Assembly (NCBI GenBank): GCA_963745205.1
Contig: CAVUWX010000003.1
Location: 124,001 to 188,000, forward strand
DNA: 64,000 bases
Direction of reading: 5' to 3'
Source: Hyphomicrobium_A sp963745205
Lineage (GTDB): Bacteria > Pseudomonadota > Alphaproteobacteria > Rhizobiales > Hyphomicrobiaceae
Below, in pieces: positions 33,631-42,769 of the stretch (position 1 is the first letter of the stretch; each line of letters begins with the position of its first letter). The position numbers and the translations under genes are program-made. The notes below the pieces were generated by a model. It searched no databases. It worked only from the letters and a program-made list of their open reading frames with translations, and had not been told where the DNA came from.

Positions 33631-35064
33631 TCATCGATTCGCGCGCAGGAGGTTGCCGAACCTGCGCAATTTCTCCCGCACCTGGCCGACGGGGGAGTTC
33701 CTGGCGTTGAGCGTCTCGAAGGCCGACGGGATGTCGGCTGTTTGCGTGTATTTCTGCCCGTTGGCGGCGTCGGCGTCGATGATCGCCTTGCGCTCGGCCT
33801 CTTTGAGCGGGCCCACGCGCGACATCGGCGGCCTAATCAGCGTGCGCTGGACCATCGACGGCTCGCCGTTGCCGTGCAGGAGCGAGACCAGCGCCTCGCC
33901 GACCTGCAGCTCCTGGATCGCGCGCTCGGTATCGATCGCGGGGTTGGCGCGGAAGGTCTGCGCCGCGGCGCGCACGGCCTTCAATTCCTTGGGCGTGAAG
34001 GCGCGCAGGGCGTGCTGGATGCGGTTGCCGAGCTGGGCCGACACGCGGTCGGGCACGTCGCCCGGGCTCTGCGTGACGTAATAGACGCCGACGCCCTTCG
34101 AGCGGATCAGCCGGGTGACGCGCTCGATTTGCTCTAAGAGCGGGCGCGGCGCATCGTTGAACAGAAGGTGGGCCTCGTCGAACAGAAACACGAGCTTGGG
34201 CTTGTCGAGGTCGCCCACCTCGGGGAGCCTCTCGAACAGCTCCGACAGCATCCACAGAAGAAACGTCGCGTAGAGCCGCGGCGTGTTCATCAGCTTCTCG
34301 GCCGAGAGAATATTGATGACGCCGCGGCCGTCGGGGGCGAGCTTGATGAAATCGGTGATGTCGAGCGCCGGCTCGCCGAAAAACTTGTCCGCACCCTGCT
34401 GCTCCAAGACGAGCAGACGGCGCTGGATCACGCCGACGGTCGCGGGGGCCACATTGCCATACTTGCTGCGCAACTCGGACGAGCGCCGGCCCATCTCGTC
34501 GATGACGGCGCGCAGATCCTTCAAGTCGCGGATGACCATCTTCTCGTCGCCCGCGGCGCGCTCATCCGCCGCCCAGCGGAAGGCGATGTTGAGCACGCCC
34601 TCCTGCGGCTCGGTGAGCTCGAGGAGCCGCGACAAGAGCAGCGGGCCCATTTGCTCGACGGTCGCACGCACGGGGTGTCCGTCACGGCCGAAGATGTCCC
34701 AGAACACGACCGGGAACGAGGCGGTGCCGTAGCGGGTGAGCCCGATGTCCTGAGCGCGCTGCACGAGCTTGGGGTCGCGCTCGCCCTTGACCGCGATGCC
34801 GGAGAGGTCGCCCTTGATGTCGGCGGCGAACACCGGCACGCCGGCCGCGGAGAAGCCTTCCGCCAGCACCTGCAGCGTCACTGTCTTGCCGGTGCCGGTG
34901 GCGCCGGTGACGAGGCCGTGGCGATTGGCGAACTTGAGCTCAACGCACTCAGGCACGAGTTCGCGGCCCTGGCGGCTGCAGCCGATCAGAACCTGCCCAT
35001 CCTCGACGTAATCGCCAGGGTCGCCGTGCGGGAGCGCTGCTGCTTCGGTGTCGGGCGTGCTCAT
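33631..35064 (-). CDS. yjgR: HerA-like ATPase of the DUF853/YjgR family
   Basis: The 477-residue product is a FtsK/HerA-type P-loop ATPase: Walker A TGATGTGKTVTLQ (about residue 55), Walker B LVFLFDEAHLLF, and GVYYVTQSPGDVPDRVSAQL, which carries the sensor region. A short N-terminal HAS-barrel-like stretch (GQVLIGCSRQGRELVPECVE) precedes it. YjgR-type proteins lack a partner nuclease and their role is unknown; HerA relatives pump DNA during repair. Start ATG 35064 gives a normal N-terminus. It is convergent with no known partner gene and stands alone between a DUF4236 gene and galE. Confidence 0.88.
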   Translation of the reverse strand: MSTPDTEAAALPHGDPGDYVEDGQVLIGCSRQGRELVPECVELKFANRHGLVTGATGTGKTVTLQVLAEGFSAAGVPVFAADIKGDLSGIAVKGERDPKLVQRAQDIGLTRYGTASFPVVFWDIFGRDGHPVRATVEQMGPLLLSRLLELTEPQEGVLNIAFRWAADERAAGDEKMVIRDLKDLRAVIDEMGRRSSELRSKYGNVAPATVGVIQRRLLVLEQQGADKFFGEPALDITDFIKLAPDGRGVINILSAEKLMNTPRLYATFLLWMLSELFERLPEVGDLDKPKLVFLFDEAHLLFNDAPRPLLEQIERVTRLIRSKGVGVYYVTQSPGDVPDRVSAQLGNRIQHALRAFTPKELKAVRAAAQTFRANPAIDTERAIQELQVGEALVSLLHGNGEPSMVQRTLIRPPMSRVGPLKEAERKAIIDADAANGQKYTQTADIPSAFETLNARNSPVGQVREKLRRFGNLLRANR

Positions 35065-35216
35065 CCTGCTTTTTCCCCGGCCGGTCTTGTCCGACGCTGA
35101 TCCAATATAGGGCGCGCACCGCGGCAAAGCACGGCCGCTCTACAGCAAACTGGTCAGCACTAGCCCTCGCCCGTGATTCGGGCGAGGCGGGGACGATGGA
35201 GGTGTGAATAAAGCCG

Positions 35217-36209
35217 CTAGCTCGCGTACTTGAGCTGGCCCAGGTGCGCTTCCCAGGCGAGAGCTTGGCCCGCGATGGTGTCGAGGCTGTCGTACTGCGG
35301 GCGCCAACCGAGCCGCACGCGGATCTTGTCGGAAGCCGCGACGATCGCCGCCGGGTCACCCGGACGCCGCTCCGACAGGCGCACCTCGAAGTCGGCGCCG
35401 GAGGCGCGCTTCACCGCCTCGATCACCTGCAGCACGGAGAAGCCCTTCGAGTAGCCGCAGTTGAACACCTCAGACTGGCCGCCGTCGCGCAGATAGCGCA
35501 GCGCCACGAGGTGCGCGCGCACGAGGTCGGTGACGTGGATGTAGTCGCGGATGCAGGTGCCGTCGGGCGTGGGGTAATCGGTGCCGAACACCTCCATGAA
35601 GGGGCGCTTGCCCAGTGCCGTCTCGCACGCGACCTTGATCAGGTGCGTGGCGTTCGGGGTCGACTGGCCGGAGCGGCCCTTGGGGTCGGCGCCCGCCACG
35701 TTGAAATAGCGCAGCGCGACGTAATTGAAATCGTGCGCGCGCGCGGTGTCGGCGAGCATGGTCTCGGTCATGAGCTTGGAGGAGCCGTAGGGCGACATCG
35801 GCTTCAAGTCGGCGTCCTCGCGCACCGGGTTCTCCTTCGGCATGCCGTAGACGGCGGCAGTGGAGGAGAAGATGAAGCGCTTGATGCCGTGCTCGACGGC
35901 AACCTCCATCAGGGCGCGCGACTTGACGGTGTTGTTGTGGTAGTAGCCCAGCGGATCGACGACCGACTCCGGCACCACGATCGAACCGGCGAAATGGATG
36001 ATGGATTCGACACCGTGCTTGCGGACGATGCTGCGAAGAAGCTCCTGATCGCCGACATCGCCGACGACGAGGGTGGCGTTGGCCGGCACCGCCCAGCGGA
36101 ACCCCGTCGACAGGTTGTCCAAAACGACGACGCTCTCCCCGGAATCGAGGAGCTCGAGCACCATATGGCTTCCGATGTACCCGGCTCCGCCGGTGACGAG
36201 AACGGTCAT
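35217..36209 (-). CDS. galE: UDP-glucose 4-epimerase
   Basis: GalE interconverts UDP-glucose and UDP-galactose using bound NAD in the cytosol, supplying galactose units for LPS and exopolysaccharides. The 330-residue product has the Rossmann motif VTGGAGYIGSH, SSTAAVYGMP, the catalytic pair as SPYGSSKLMTE (Y-x3-K), ALRYFNVAGADPKGRSGQST and DGTCIRDYIHVTDL, all typical. It is divergent from galU, 161 bases apart, so the two nucleotide-sugar genes may share a control region. Confidence 0.95.
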   Translation of the reverse strand: MTVLVTGGAGYIGSHMVLELLDSGESVVVLDNLSTGFRWAVPANATLVVGDVGDQELLRSIVRKHGVESIIHFAGSIVVPESVVDPLGYYHNNTVKSRALMEVAVEHGIKRFIFSSTAAVYGMPKENPVREDADLKPMSPYGSSKLMTETMLADTARAHDFNYVALRYFNVAGADPKGRSGQSTPNATHLIKVACETALGKRPFMEVFGTDYPTPDGTCIRDYIHVTDLVRAHLVALRYLRDGGQSEVFNCGYSKGFSVLQVIEAVKRASGADFEVRLSERRPGDPAAIVAASDKIRVRLGWRPQYDSLDTIAGQALAWEAHLGQLKYAS

Positions 36210-36370
36210 CGCTCAATTCGCCTTCCCGAACGCCCTGCCTTGCCGGGCACCCTAGCATCGCAAAGCTTAATCTAGGACTGAAACAATCCTCCACACCGGC
36301 TGTTCCCCCCGTTAACGTCTGCAGCCGAAAAAAATCCCGCGACTAATCCTTCGGCACTTGGAGTTTCTAC

Positions 36371-37252
36371 ATGCCCCGACCCGCGCAGCGCATCCGCAAG
36401 GCCGTATTCCCCGTCGCCGGCCTCGGCACGCGCTTCCTGCCCGCCACCAAGGCCATGCCGAAGGAGATGCTGACCGTCGTCGACCGGCCGGCGATCCAGC
36501 ACGTGGTCGACGAGGCGCGCGCCGCGGGCATCGAGCACTTCATCTTCGTCACCGGACGCAACAAGTCGGCGATCGAGGATCATTTCGACAGGCAGCCGGA
36601 GCTCGAAAGCGTGCTCGCCGCACGCGGCAAGACGAAGGAGCTAAAGGAGCTCGCGGACGCGCTGCCCGGCGCCGGCGCCACGAGCTTCACGCGCCAGCAG
36701 GAGCCGCTCGGCCTCGGGCACGCGGTGTGGTGCGCGCGCGACATCGTCGGTGAGGAGCCGTTCGCGGTGCTACTGCCCGACATGCTGCATCACGGCGGCA
36801 AGCCGTTTCTCGCCGAGATGATCGCGGCGTTCAACGAGCGCGGCGGCAACCACATCGGGGTGTCGCCGGTGCCGGAGAGCGAGGCGCACCTCTACGGCAT
36901 CGTCGGGGTGAAGGACCGCACCGCCAAGGTGTCGGAGATCTCCGGCATGGTCGAGAAGCCGAAAGCGGGCACGGCTCCCTCGAACCTGCACATCAGCGGC
37001 CGCTATATCCTGCAGCCGGAAATCTTCGGCATCCTGGAGCGCGGGGAGCGCGGCGCCGGCGGCGAGATCCAGCTCACCGACGCCATGGTCGCCATGCTGA
37101 AGGCCGGCAAGCCGTTCCACGCCGTGCGCTTCGACGGCACCATCTACGACTGTGGCACCAAGATCGGCTTCCTCTTGGCGAACCTCGCCTATGGGCTCGA
37201 GCGCCCCGATCTCGCGCCCGCGCTCAAGGCGGCGATCAAGAAGTTTGGCTGA
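36371..37252 (+). CDS. galU: UTP-glucose-1-phosphate uridylyltransferase
   Basis: GalU makes UDP-glucose from UTP and glucose-1-phosphate. The 293-residue product starts MPRPAQRIRKAVFPVAGLGT and has the nucleotide-binding GLGTRFLPATKAMPKEML, VVDRPAIQHVVDEA, QEPLGLGHAVWCA and FAVLLPDMLHH (the metal-binding Asp), plus the late YDCGTKIGFLLAN. Length and order of motifs are normal. UDP-glucose made here is the substrate of GalE and of glycosyltransferases such as that at 29610. Confidence 0.96.
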   Translation: MPRPAQRIRKAVFPVAGLGTRFLPATKAMPKEMLTVVDRPAIQHVVDEARAAGIEHFIFVTGRNKSAIEDHFDRQPELESVLAARGKTKELKELADALPGAGATSFTRQQEPLGLGHAVWCARDIVGEEPFAVLLPDMLHHGGKPFLAEMIAAFNERGGNHIGVSPVPESEAHLYGIVGVKDRTAKVSEISGMVEKPKAGTAPSNLHISGRYILQPEIFGILERGERGAGGEIQLTDAMVAMLKAGKPFHAVRFDGTIYDCGTKIGFLLANLAYGLERPDLAPALKAAIKKFG

Positions 37253-37261
37253 GACTGACGC

Positions 37262-38719
37262 TCACGGGCAGGTGGCGCCGGCGAGGAGAACGTGAAGTTG
37301 CCGCTCTGCGCCAAGAGGGGCAAAGCATAGTGGCGCTGTGGCCCGGTGAAGACAGTTTCCGGTCCCCGACAGGGTGTTGTACGTGCCGTCGAGGCAACGG
37401 CATAAGCCGCCGAAGGTGCCGTCGAAGGTCGTGTCGCGAGCCGTGACGGTGTTGTCGTCACCGAAGACTCGAAGCCGTCTGTCCCCGGCGTTGCTGATGC
37501 TGGCGTTGTATATCGTCACCGTGTTGTCGCGAAGAGGAATTGATACCGAAGTTGTGGCTATCGAGATAATCGTGGTATCGGCGATCGATGCCGTATTCGC
37601 GACAGTCGAGCGGATGCCGAGCGCAGCAGACGTCGTTGATGTGACGTGGTCGCACGACTGTATTGCGTGATCCGAATACGATGCCATTGTTGTCGACGCG
37701 CAATCGAGATGGCAATGCAGTCGTGCGATAGCCGAAGCTGATGCGGTGCGGAGAGTCGAGATCGGGTCGTTGTGATCGGAAGGAATGCGGCTGTCGTAAT
37801 AGATGCTTCGCAATCGACCGAGACGTCACGCCCGTGATGTGAAACCTGGTTAAAGCTGTCGCCCAAACGCGATTCCGTCGCACGATGATTGGACGTATGC
37901 TCACTGGCTCACGTTCGCCATCGTTACGTGGATTCCATCGCAGCAAAGGGAGATGCCGTTGGTGAAGAGGAACGTTGGCGAGCCGAAGACGAGCAATGAC
38001 TAAATTGACCACCGTATTGGTGATAGTGACGGTATTACCATCGAAGGAACTCATGCCGTCTCCATCTAGCACGCCGCTGACGGTGACGCCCGAGAGGGTG
38101 ACGCGGTTGTCGAGGCCGAAGGTGATGCCGACCTCGCCGACGTTGGTGACCGTCGTGTTGGCGATGGTGACAGCGCTGTCGCTATAAAAGGCGATGCCGA
38201 CGCCGCCGATCTTGCTCACCGACGTGTTGCGTATCGTGACCTGGGCGCCATCGCCGAAGGAGATGCCGGCGTAGGAGAACTCATCGATGTTAACATTCTC
38301 AATGAATGTGTTGAGCACGGGAGTGCAACTGCAGTCATCGGTAATGCCGGCGTTCGAAAAATTGGATGAGCCCGTCCCGGCGCCTTCAAGATCGATGCCG
38401 GCAATGTGCACGCTGCTGCCGAGCACCTTGATGGCGCTGTCGGCTTCGTCGTTGAAGAACATCGGCCGCGCGCCCGGCGCCGTGAAGGGCGCGATCGTGC
38501 CCGACTTCACGCCCTGCACATTGATGGTCGAGGCGCCGCCCTGCAGCGTCTGCTGGCCCTGCAGCTGCAGCGGCCCGGTGATGGTGCCGTTGCTGGCGAT
38601 GATCAGCGAGTTGGCGCCGGCCGCGCTCGAGGTCGCCGTGAGGTCGCCGCCGCCTTGGACGTAGGCGACCTTGTCGAAATCGACTTTGGTCAGCGCAACG
38701 ATTCCCAGCGGACATTGCG
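37262..38719 (-). pseudogene. Parallel beta-helix protein, decayed
   Basis: From about 38719 the minus strand reads ...VALTKVDFDKVAYVQGGGDL with no clear start. It then gives good beta-helix rungs (NVNIDEFSYAGISFGDGAQV, TIRNTSVSKIGGVGIAFYSD, TIANTTVTNVGEVGITFGLD) down to about 38000. There the frame shifts. The next frame carries NGISLCCDGIHVTMANVS, then TGA, TAA and TGA stops between 37900 and 37820, and scattered rung fragments in all frames (DGIAFG, NNGIVFGSRNTV). It finally reads NTVTIYNASISNAGD and DDNTVTARDTTFDG to TGA at 37262. The middle is visibly less GC-rich. Such proteins are usually secreted or surface-exposed. It follows the beta-barrel gene on the same strand and has lost its own 5' end. 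Confidence 0.7.
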
Positions 38720-38788
38720 CGCGGCGGGAACGGGCGCGTCGCTTTCACCGCACCTCGTGGCGCCGGCGTCACAGCAGACGATTGATGC

Positions 38789-40567
38789 TCAGTGGCGGAT
38801 GCGCACGCCGAGCTGCACTTCTTCGGCCGTGTAGTTGCCATCGGGCGCGGTGGTGTAGAAGGCGGTGTGCTGGTAGCGGCCGAACAGCACGTACTCGCGG
38901 CTCAGATAGTATTCGAGCCCGGCGGCGCCCGTGGTCTGCTGCTCGGTGAGATCACCGCCAACGAAGTCGCGATTGTAGTAGCTGACGCCGGTCGTGCCGA
39001 TGAGCCGCGTCGAAAAACTGTGGCGCAACGCGAGCCCATACTGGCGCTCGAGGACGCCGCCGGTGTCGTTCGTCGTCGTTTCCGCCACGTCCGTCGCGGC
39101 CGTGAAGAGAAGCGAGGTCAGCGGCGTGATGTGCCAAGTCAGATCGGCGTCGAACAGCAGCGCATTGATGTCCTCTAGCAGCGGGTCTCCGTAGTCCTGC
39201 TGGCCGTAACCGAGGCTGACCGATCCGTTCAGGATTTCGCTCGTGTCGCCGAACGATAGGCCGACGCGGTAGCGCTGGCCCGCCGAGGTTCGGTTGATGC
39301 CGTCGGTGAACGCGGCGATGGGATAGTCGCGCGTGTTGAATGAGATGTCCGAGAACAGGAACAGGTTCGGATTGAACTCCCACCGCGGTCGCACCGCCTC
39401 CTCATAGAGCGTGAAATCGCGGTCGGCGTTGCTCTCGACTTGACCGGCGATGATGTCGGTGCCGTAGCTCGTGTCGATGATGTTGCCGCGCACCTGCACG
39501 CTGAGCCGGTTGAACCGCTGGTTGCCTGCGAGACTTGCGCGATCGACCACGACGTCTGGGCGCGTGCCGAACGAGGTCGCGTTGATCGCCGAGCGGCTTT
39601 CCTGCGCCAGCTCGTGCGAGACCGACGCCTGGATGTTGCTGAACCGCGTGATGTCGATGCGCGACAGCGCTTCGACGAGATAGGCGCGGTCGTCTTCCGA
39701 CGAGAACTTGTCGTGAAAGCTCAAGTCCCCGGACGCGCGGATCTCGAGCGCGTGGTTGCTCCAGTTGGAGGCAAGGCGCACCGACGGCCAGAGCTCTAGC
39801 GAATAGTCGCCGCGCGCAAGCGGGGACGCGAAGAGGTTGCTGTTGTAATCACCGTCGGTTTGTAGCGAGGTGAACAGGAGGAAGCTGCCGAGCCGCGTGC
39901 CGAGCGGCACGAACGGATCGGGGTCGAAGCTGCGGCCGGCGATGTCGCTGAACACCGGGTTCGTCTCCTGCGCCTCGAGCAGCAGGGGATCGAAGCTCGG
40001 CGCGATACCGGCGTAGATGGCGAGGTCGCGCGCGTTGCGCATGTCGGCAAGCGTCACGTCCTCCTCGTTCGGCAGTGCGCTCGGCGTGTTGAGGTCGACG
40101 ATGCCATCGGTTGGGGACGGGGGAGCCTCGATCACCGTCGGCAGGTCGCCGTCCTGCGGCGGCAGCTGACGCGGCCGGATGCGCGCCTCGCCGAACTCGT
40201 CGGTGTCGCCGCTCTGGTCTTCCTCGGCGGCGACCGGCGTCGTGCCGTCCTGGCTGTCTTGGGCCTCCGCGTCCTGGGAGGCGGCCTGTTGCGGGTCGAT
40301 GCCGTCCTGGGTATCGACCGATGTGGCAGGCGCGCCCGTAGGCCTGGCGTCCGCCGCCCACCCGCTGTCGATGACGCTTTGATCATCAGGTGACAGGGAG
40401 GAATCGGCAACGTCGGGTGCCGGCGTCGGCCGGACGGGGGGCGTCGCGACAGCCGCCGGCCGATCCAAAATTTGCGCCGCGGCCGGGGTCGGCGCCAGCG
40501 ACAGCCCGGCCCCTGTTGCGGCAGCAAGGCCCAACAAAAGCCAAATCGATCGCTGCCGGCTGTTCAC
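38789..40567 (-). CDS. Outer-membrane beta-barrel protein (BBP2-like)
   Basis: The 592-residue product has a signal peptide (SIWLLLGLAAATGAGLSLAP to AAAQ), then a Pro/Asp/Gln-rich disordered stretch to about residue 165. A C-terminal domain of about 380 residues follows, made of alternating amphipathic strands ending in R-I-R-H (SYYNRDFVGGDLTEQQTTG, GLEYYLSREYVLFGRYQHTA, AEEVQLGVRIRH). This fits the putative beta-barrel porin type 2 group, whose members often sit near polysaccharide genes. GTG 40567 has GGGAG six bases upstream; a TTG precedes it by one codon. It is upstream of the beta-helix remnant on the same strand. Confidence 0.8.
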   Translation of the reverse strand: MNSRQRSIWLLLGLAAATGAGLSLAPTPAAAQILDRPAAVATPPVRPTPAPDVADSSLSPDDQSVIDSGWAADARPTGAPATSVDTQDGIDPQQAASQDAEAQDSQDGTTPVAAEEDQSGDTDEFGEARIRPRQLPPQDGDLPTVIEAPPSPTDGIVDLNTPSALPNEEDVTLADMRNARDLAIYAGIAPSFDPLLLEAQETNPVFSDIAGRSFDPDPFVPLGTRLGSFLLFTSLQTDGDYNSNLFASPLARGDYSLELWPSVRLASNWSNHALEIRASGDLSFHDKFSSEDDRAYLVEALSRIDITRFSNIQASVSHELAQESRSAINATSFGTRPDVVVDRASLAGNQRFNRLSVQVRGNIIDTSYGTDIIAGQVESNADRDFTLYEEAVRPRWEFNPNLFLFSDISFNTRDYPIAAFTDGINRTSAGQRYRVGLSFGDTSEILNGSVSLGYGQQDYGDPLLEDINALLFDADLTWHITPLTSLLFTAATDVAETTTNDTGGVLERQYGLALRHSFSTRLIGTTGVSYYNRDFVGGDLTEQQTTGAAGLEYYLSREYVLFGRYQHTAFYTTAPDGNYTAEEVQLGVRIRH

Positions 40568-40759
40568 CAAGCGCTCCCATGCGATTACTCGTCACGCGAA
40601 CGCCTGTACGTCTGCCGACCCTACGGAACGTCGGTTAACGGTCTGTTTAGGATGCGGGATCGCGACGGTGGGCAACGGCCGGTGCGGCTGGACAGGGCCC
40701 GAAAATTGTAAGAAACTCCTAACCTTAAGCGTCGCTGGGGGCGTCGGGGGGATCGAGCC

Positions 40760-41782
40760 ATGACGGCGACCGGGCCATTACCGAAATTGAAGAGCATCGA
40801 GGGCGGCCGGCGCCTTGGCCGCCTTCCGGTTGCATCTGCCTTGCGGACCCTCGATCTCGAATGTGAGGGGCTGAGCCTGCTGCGCGAGGCGCTGTCGACC
40901 ACCATGGCCCGCCCTTTCGCGGACGCGCTGCAGGCCATGCGTCCCGCGCGCGGCCGCGTCATCGTGACCGGCATCGGCAAGAGCGGCCACGTTGGGCAGA
41001 AGATCGCCGCTACCTTCGCCTCCACGGGGCGCCCCGCCTTTTTCGTGCACCCGACGGAAGCTTCTCACGGCGATCTCGGCATGATCACGCCCGATGACGT
41101 GCTGCTGGCGCTGTCCTGGTCGGGGGAAACGGTGGAGCTCAAGCCGCTCATCACCTATTCGCGCCGTCACAAGGTGCCGCTCATCGCCATCACCTCGCGC
41201 GCCGAAAGCGCGCTCGGCCAGCACGCCGACATCGTGCTGGAGCTGCCGCGCATCAAGGAGGCGTGCCCGCACGGGCTGGCGCCCACCACCTCCACGACCA
41301 TGCAGCTAGCGCTTGGCGACTGCCTCGCGATTGCGCTCTTGGAGGCGCGCGGCTTCACCGCGAACCAGTTCAAGGCCATCCATCCCGGCGGCTCGCTCGG
41401 CGCCAGTCTGCAATACGTGGCCGACGTCATGCACAAGGGCGACAGCCTCCCGCTCGCGCGTGACACCGAGCACATGAGCGACGCCCTCGTCACCATGACG
41501 CAGAAGGCCTTCGGCTGCCTCGGCATCGTCGACGCTAGGGGCAAGCTCATTGGCATTGTCACCGACGGTGACCTGCGGCGTCACATGGGCGGTGACCTCG
41601 TGAAGGCGCGCACGGCTGACATCATGACGCGGCGGCCGAAGACGGCGACGCCGAAGATGCTCGCCTCCGCGGCGCTGGAGATGATCAACGCAGCGCGCAT
41701 CACGGCGCTGTTTGTCGTCGAGAAGGGCAAGCCGGTCGGCATCCTGCACGTGCACGACCTTCTACGCGCCGGCGTCGCTTAG
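40760..41782 (+). CDS. kdsD: Arabinose-5-phosphate isomerase (KdsD/KpsF type) with CBS pair
   Basis: The enzyme converts ribulose-5-phosphate to arabinose-5-phosphate, the first step to Kdo for LPS. The 340-residue product has an SIS domain (RVIVTGIGKSGHVGQKIAAT, FVHPTEASHGDLGMI, LALSWSGETVELKPLI, and HGLAPTTSTTMQLALGD) followed by two CBS motifs (FGCLGIVDARGKLIGIVTDG, ITALFVVEKGKPVGILHVHD). The domain order and length are standard. Start ATG 40760 lies 190 bases from the divergent barrel gene. Consistent with the Lpt genes elsewhere in the window. Confidence 0.94.
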   Translation: MTATGPLPKLKSIEGGRRLGRLPVASALRTLDLECEGLSLLREALSTTMARPFADALQAMRPARGRVIVTGIGKSGHVGQKIAATFASTGRPAFFVHPTEASHGDLGMITPDDVLLALSWSGETVELKPLITYSRRHKVPLIAITSRAESALGQHADIVLELPRIKEACPHGLAPTTSTTMQLALGDCLAIALLEARGFTANQFKAIHPGGSLGASLQYVADVMHKGDSLPLARDTEHMSDALVTMTQKAFGCLGIVDARGKLIGIVTDGDLRRHMGGDLVKARTADIMTRRPKTATPKMLASAALEMINAARITALFVVEKGKPVGILHVHDLLRAGVA

Positions 41783-41806
41783 CGCCTGCGCCCGCCTGAA
41801 GTGGTC

Positions 41807-42232
41807 TCAACTTGCGGCGACCGTCAGCACCGTCCCCTTGACGCCGGTGACGCGCACGCGCTTACCCACCGCGGCGCTGACGCCTTCGGCCGCCCACACG
41901 GTATCGGCCGCCCGCACCTTGCCGCGCCCCTCCGCCTCGATCGGCTCCACCACCATGACGATCTGGCCGACGAGCTCGGCGCCGCGGCGGTTGAGGTTCG
42001 GCTCGTCGCTCTTTCCCACCGCGGGCCGCGCCCAGACCCAGTCGAAGACCATATCGGCGATGATCAAAAGCGTGCCCGCCCCGACCCAATACCAGCCGGC
42101 TATGTCCCCATTCGCAATCCTGAACACGCCGTAGAGCGCGACGGCAACCCCGGCGACGGGCAGCATCAGGCTTCCCACCGCGGCAAGCCACAGTGCAGCG
42201 CTCGGACGCTCGTCTCGTTCAGGAAGTCGCAT
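41807..42232 (-). CDS. NfeD-like membrane protein, second copy
   Basis: The product is 141 residues: two transmembrane helices (LWLAAVGSLMLPVAGVAVAL, WYWVGAGTLLIIADMVFDWV) and a C-terminal OB-fold with GQIVMVVEPIEAEGRGKVRA and DTVWAAEG. It ends TGVKGTVLTVAAS. ATG 42232 lies 14 bases inside the end of the upstream nfeD gene, so it is probably cotranslated. It is a diverged duplicate of that gene. NfeD proteins pair with SPFH/stomatin proteins in membrane quality control. Confidence 0.83.
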   Translation of the reverse strand: MRLPERDERPSAALWLAAVGSLMLPVAGVAVALYGVFRIANGDIAGWYWVGAGTLLIIADMVFDWVWARPAVGKSDEPNLNRRGAELVGQIVMVVEPIEAEGRGKVRAADTVWAAEGVSAAVGKRVRVTGVKGTVLTVAAS

Positions 42233-42689
42233 GCTCCACCAGCAGCACACAGCCGTTCGTTCCCGTGACCCGGACGCGGGCGCCTTTGGGCGCATCGCTT
42301 CCCTGTGCGGACCATACCGTATCGCCGACGCGCACCTTGCCGCGCCCGCCGGCGATCGGTTCCTCGACCATGACGACGCGCCCCAAGTATTGGGCCGCAC
42401 GCACGTTGAGGTCTGGCTCGTCGCTGCGCGCGACATCCGGCGCGGCGAAGCGGCGCGCGAGGAACACGGTGATGCAGGAGATGATGGCGAACGTGATCAA
42501 CTGCCACTCCCATGCGAAATCGACGGCGAGGCCGAGAATGCCGACGATCGCCGCCGCCAGGCCGAACCAGATGAAGTGCACGCCGGGCACGATCGTCTCG
42601 AGCACGAATAGCGCGACGGCGACGATGAACCAGTTCCAGGGACCGAGGCTAGCGAAGAAATCCGTCAACGGCATGTCGAACTCCGCCAC
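42219..42689 (-). CDS. NfeD family membrane protein
   Basis: The 156-residue product has an N-terminal membrane segment pair (WNWFIVAVALFVLETIVPGV, HFIWFGLAAAIVGILGLAVD), a further helix, and a C-terminal OB-fold (LGRVVMVEEPIAGGRGKVRV, DTVWSAQG, RVTGTNGCVLLV). This is the short NfeD form without the serine protease part. It sits directly downstream of a stomatin-like gene, the classical partner arrangement. The two are thought to act together in lipid-raft-like membrane organisation. Confidence 0.9.
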   Translation of the reverse strand: MAEFDMPLTDFFASLGPWNWFIVAVALFVLETIVPGVHFIWFGLAAAIVGILGLAVDFAWEWQLITFAIISCITVFLARRFAAPDVARSDEPDLNVRAAQYLGRVVMVEEPIAGGRGKVRVGDTVWSAQGSDAPKGARVRVTGTNGCVLLVEHATS

Positions 42690-42720
42690 TCACCGCGCAT
42701 CATAGCAGGAGTTGCCCTGC

Positions 42721-42769
42721 GATCCTCAACGGACCGTCTTCGACGGCCCCGATCTTCAACGGTCCGTCT
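42721..42769. repeat. 30-bp-spaced duplication of the stomatin gene 3' end
   Basis: Bases 42721-42739 and 42751-42769 share 17 of 19 positions (GATC-Y-TCAACGG-W-CCGTCT) with a period of 30. The right copy includes the stop codon (TCA, 42756-42758) and last codons of the stomatin gene; the left copy is an extra 3' end in the gap before nfeD. Confidence 0.65.

Noticed and set aside
37458..38519. A complete 353-residue beta-helix protein
   Set aside because: Only the first half reads as beta-helix; after about 38000 the frame gives Arg/His-rich nonsense, and the protein continues in another frame.
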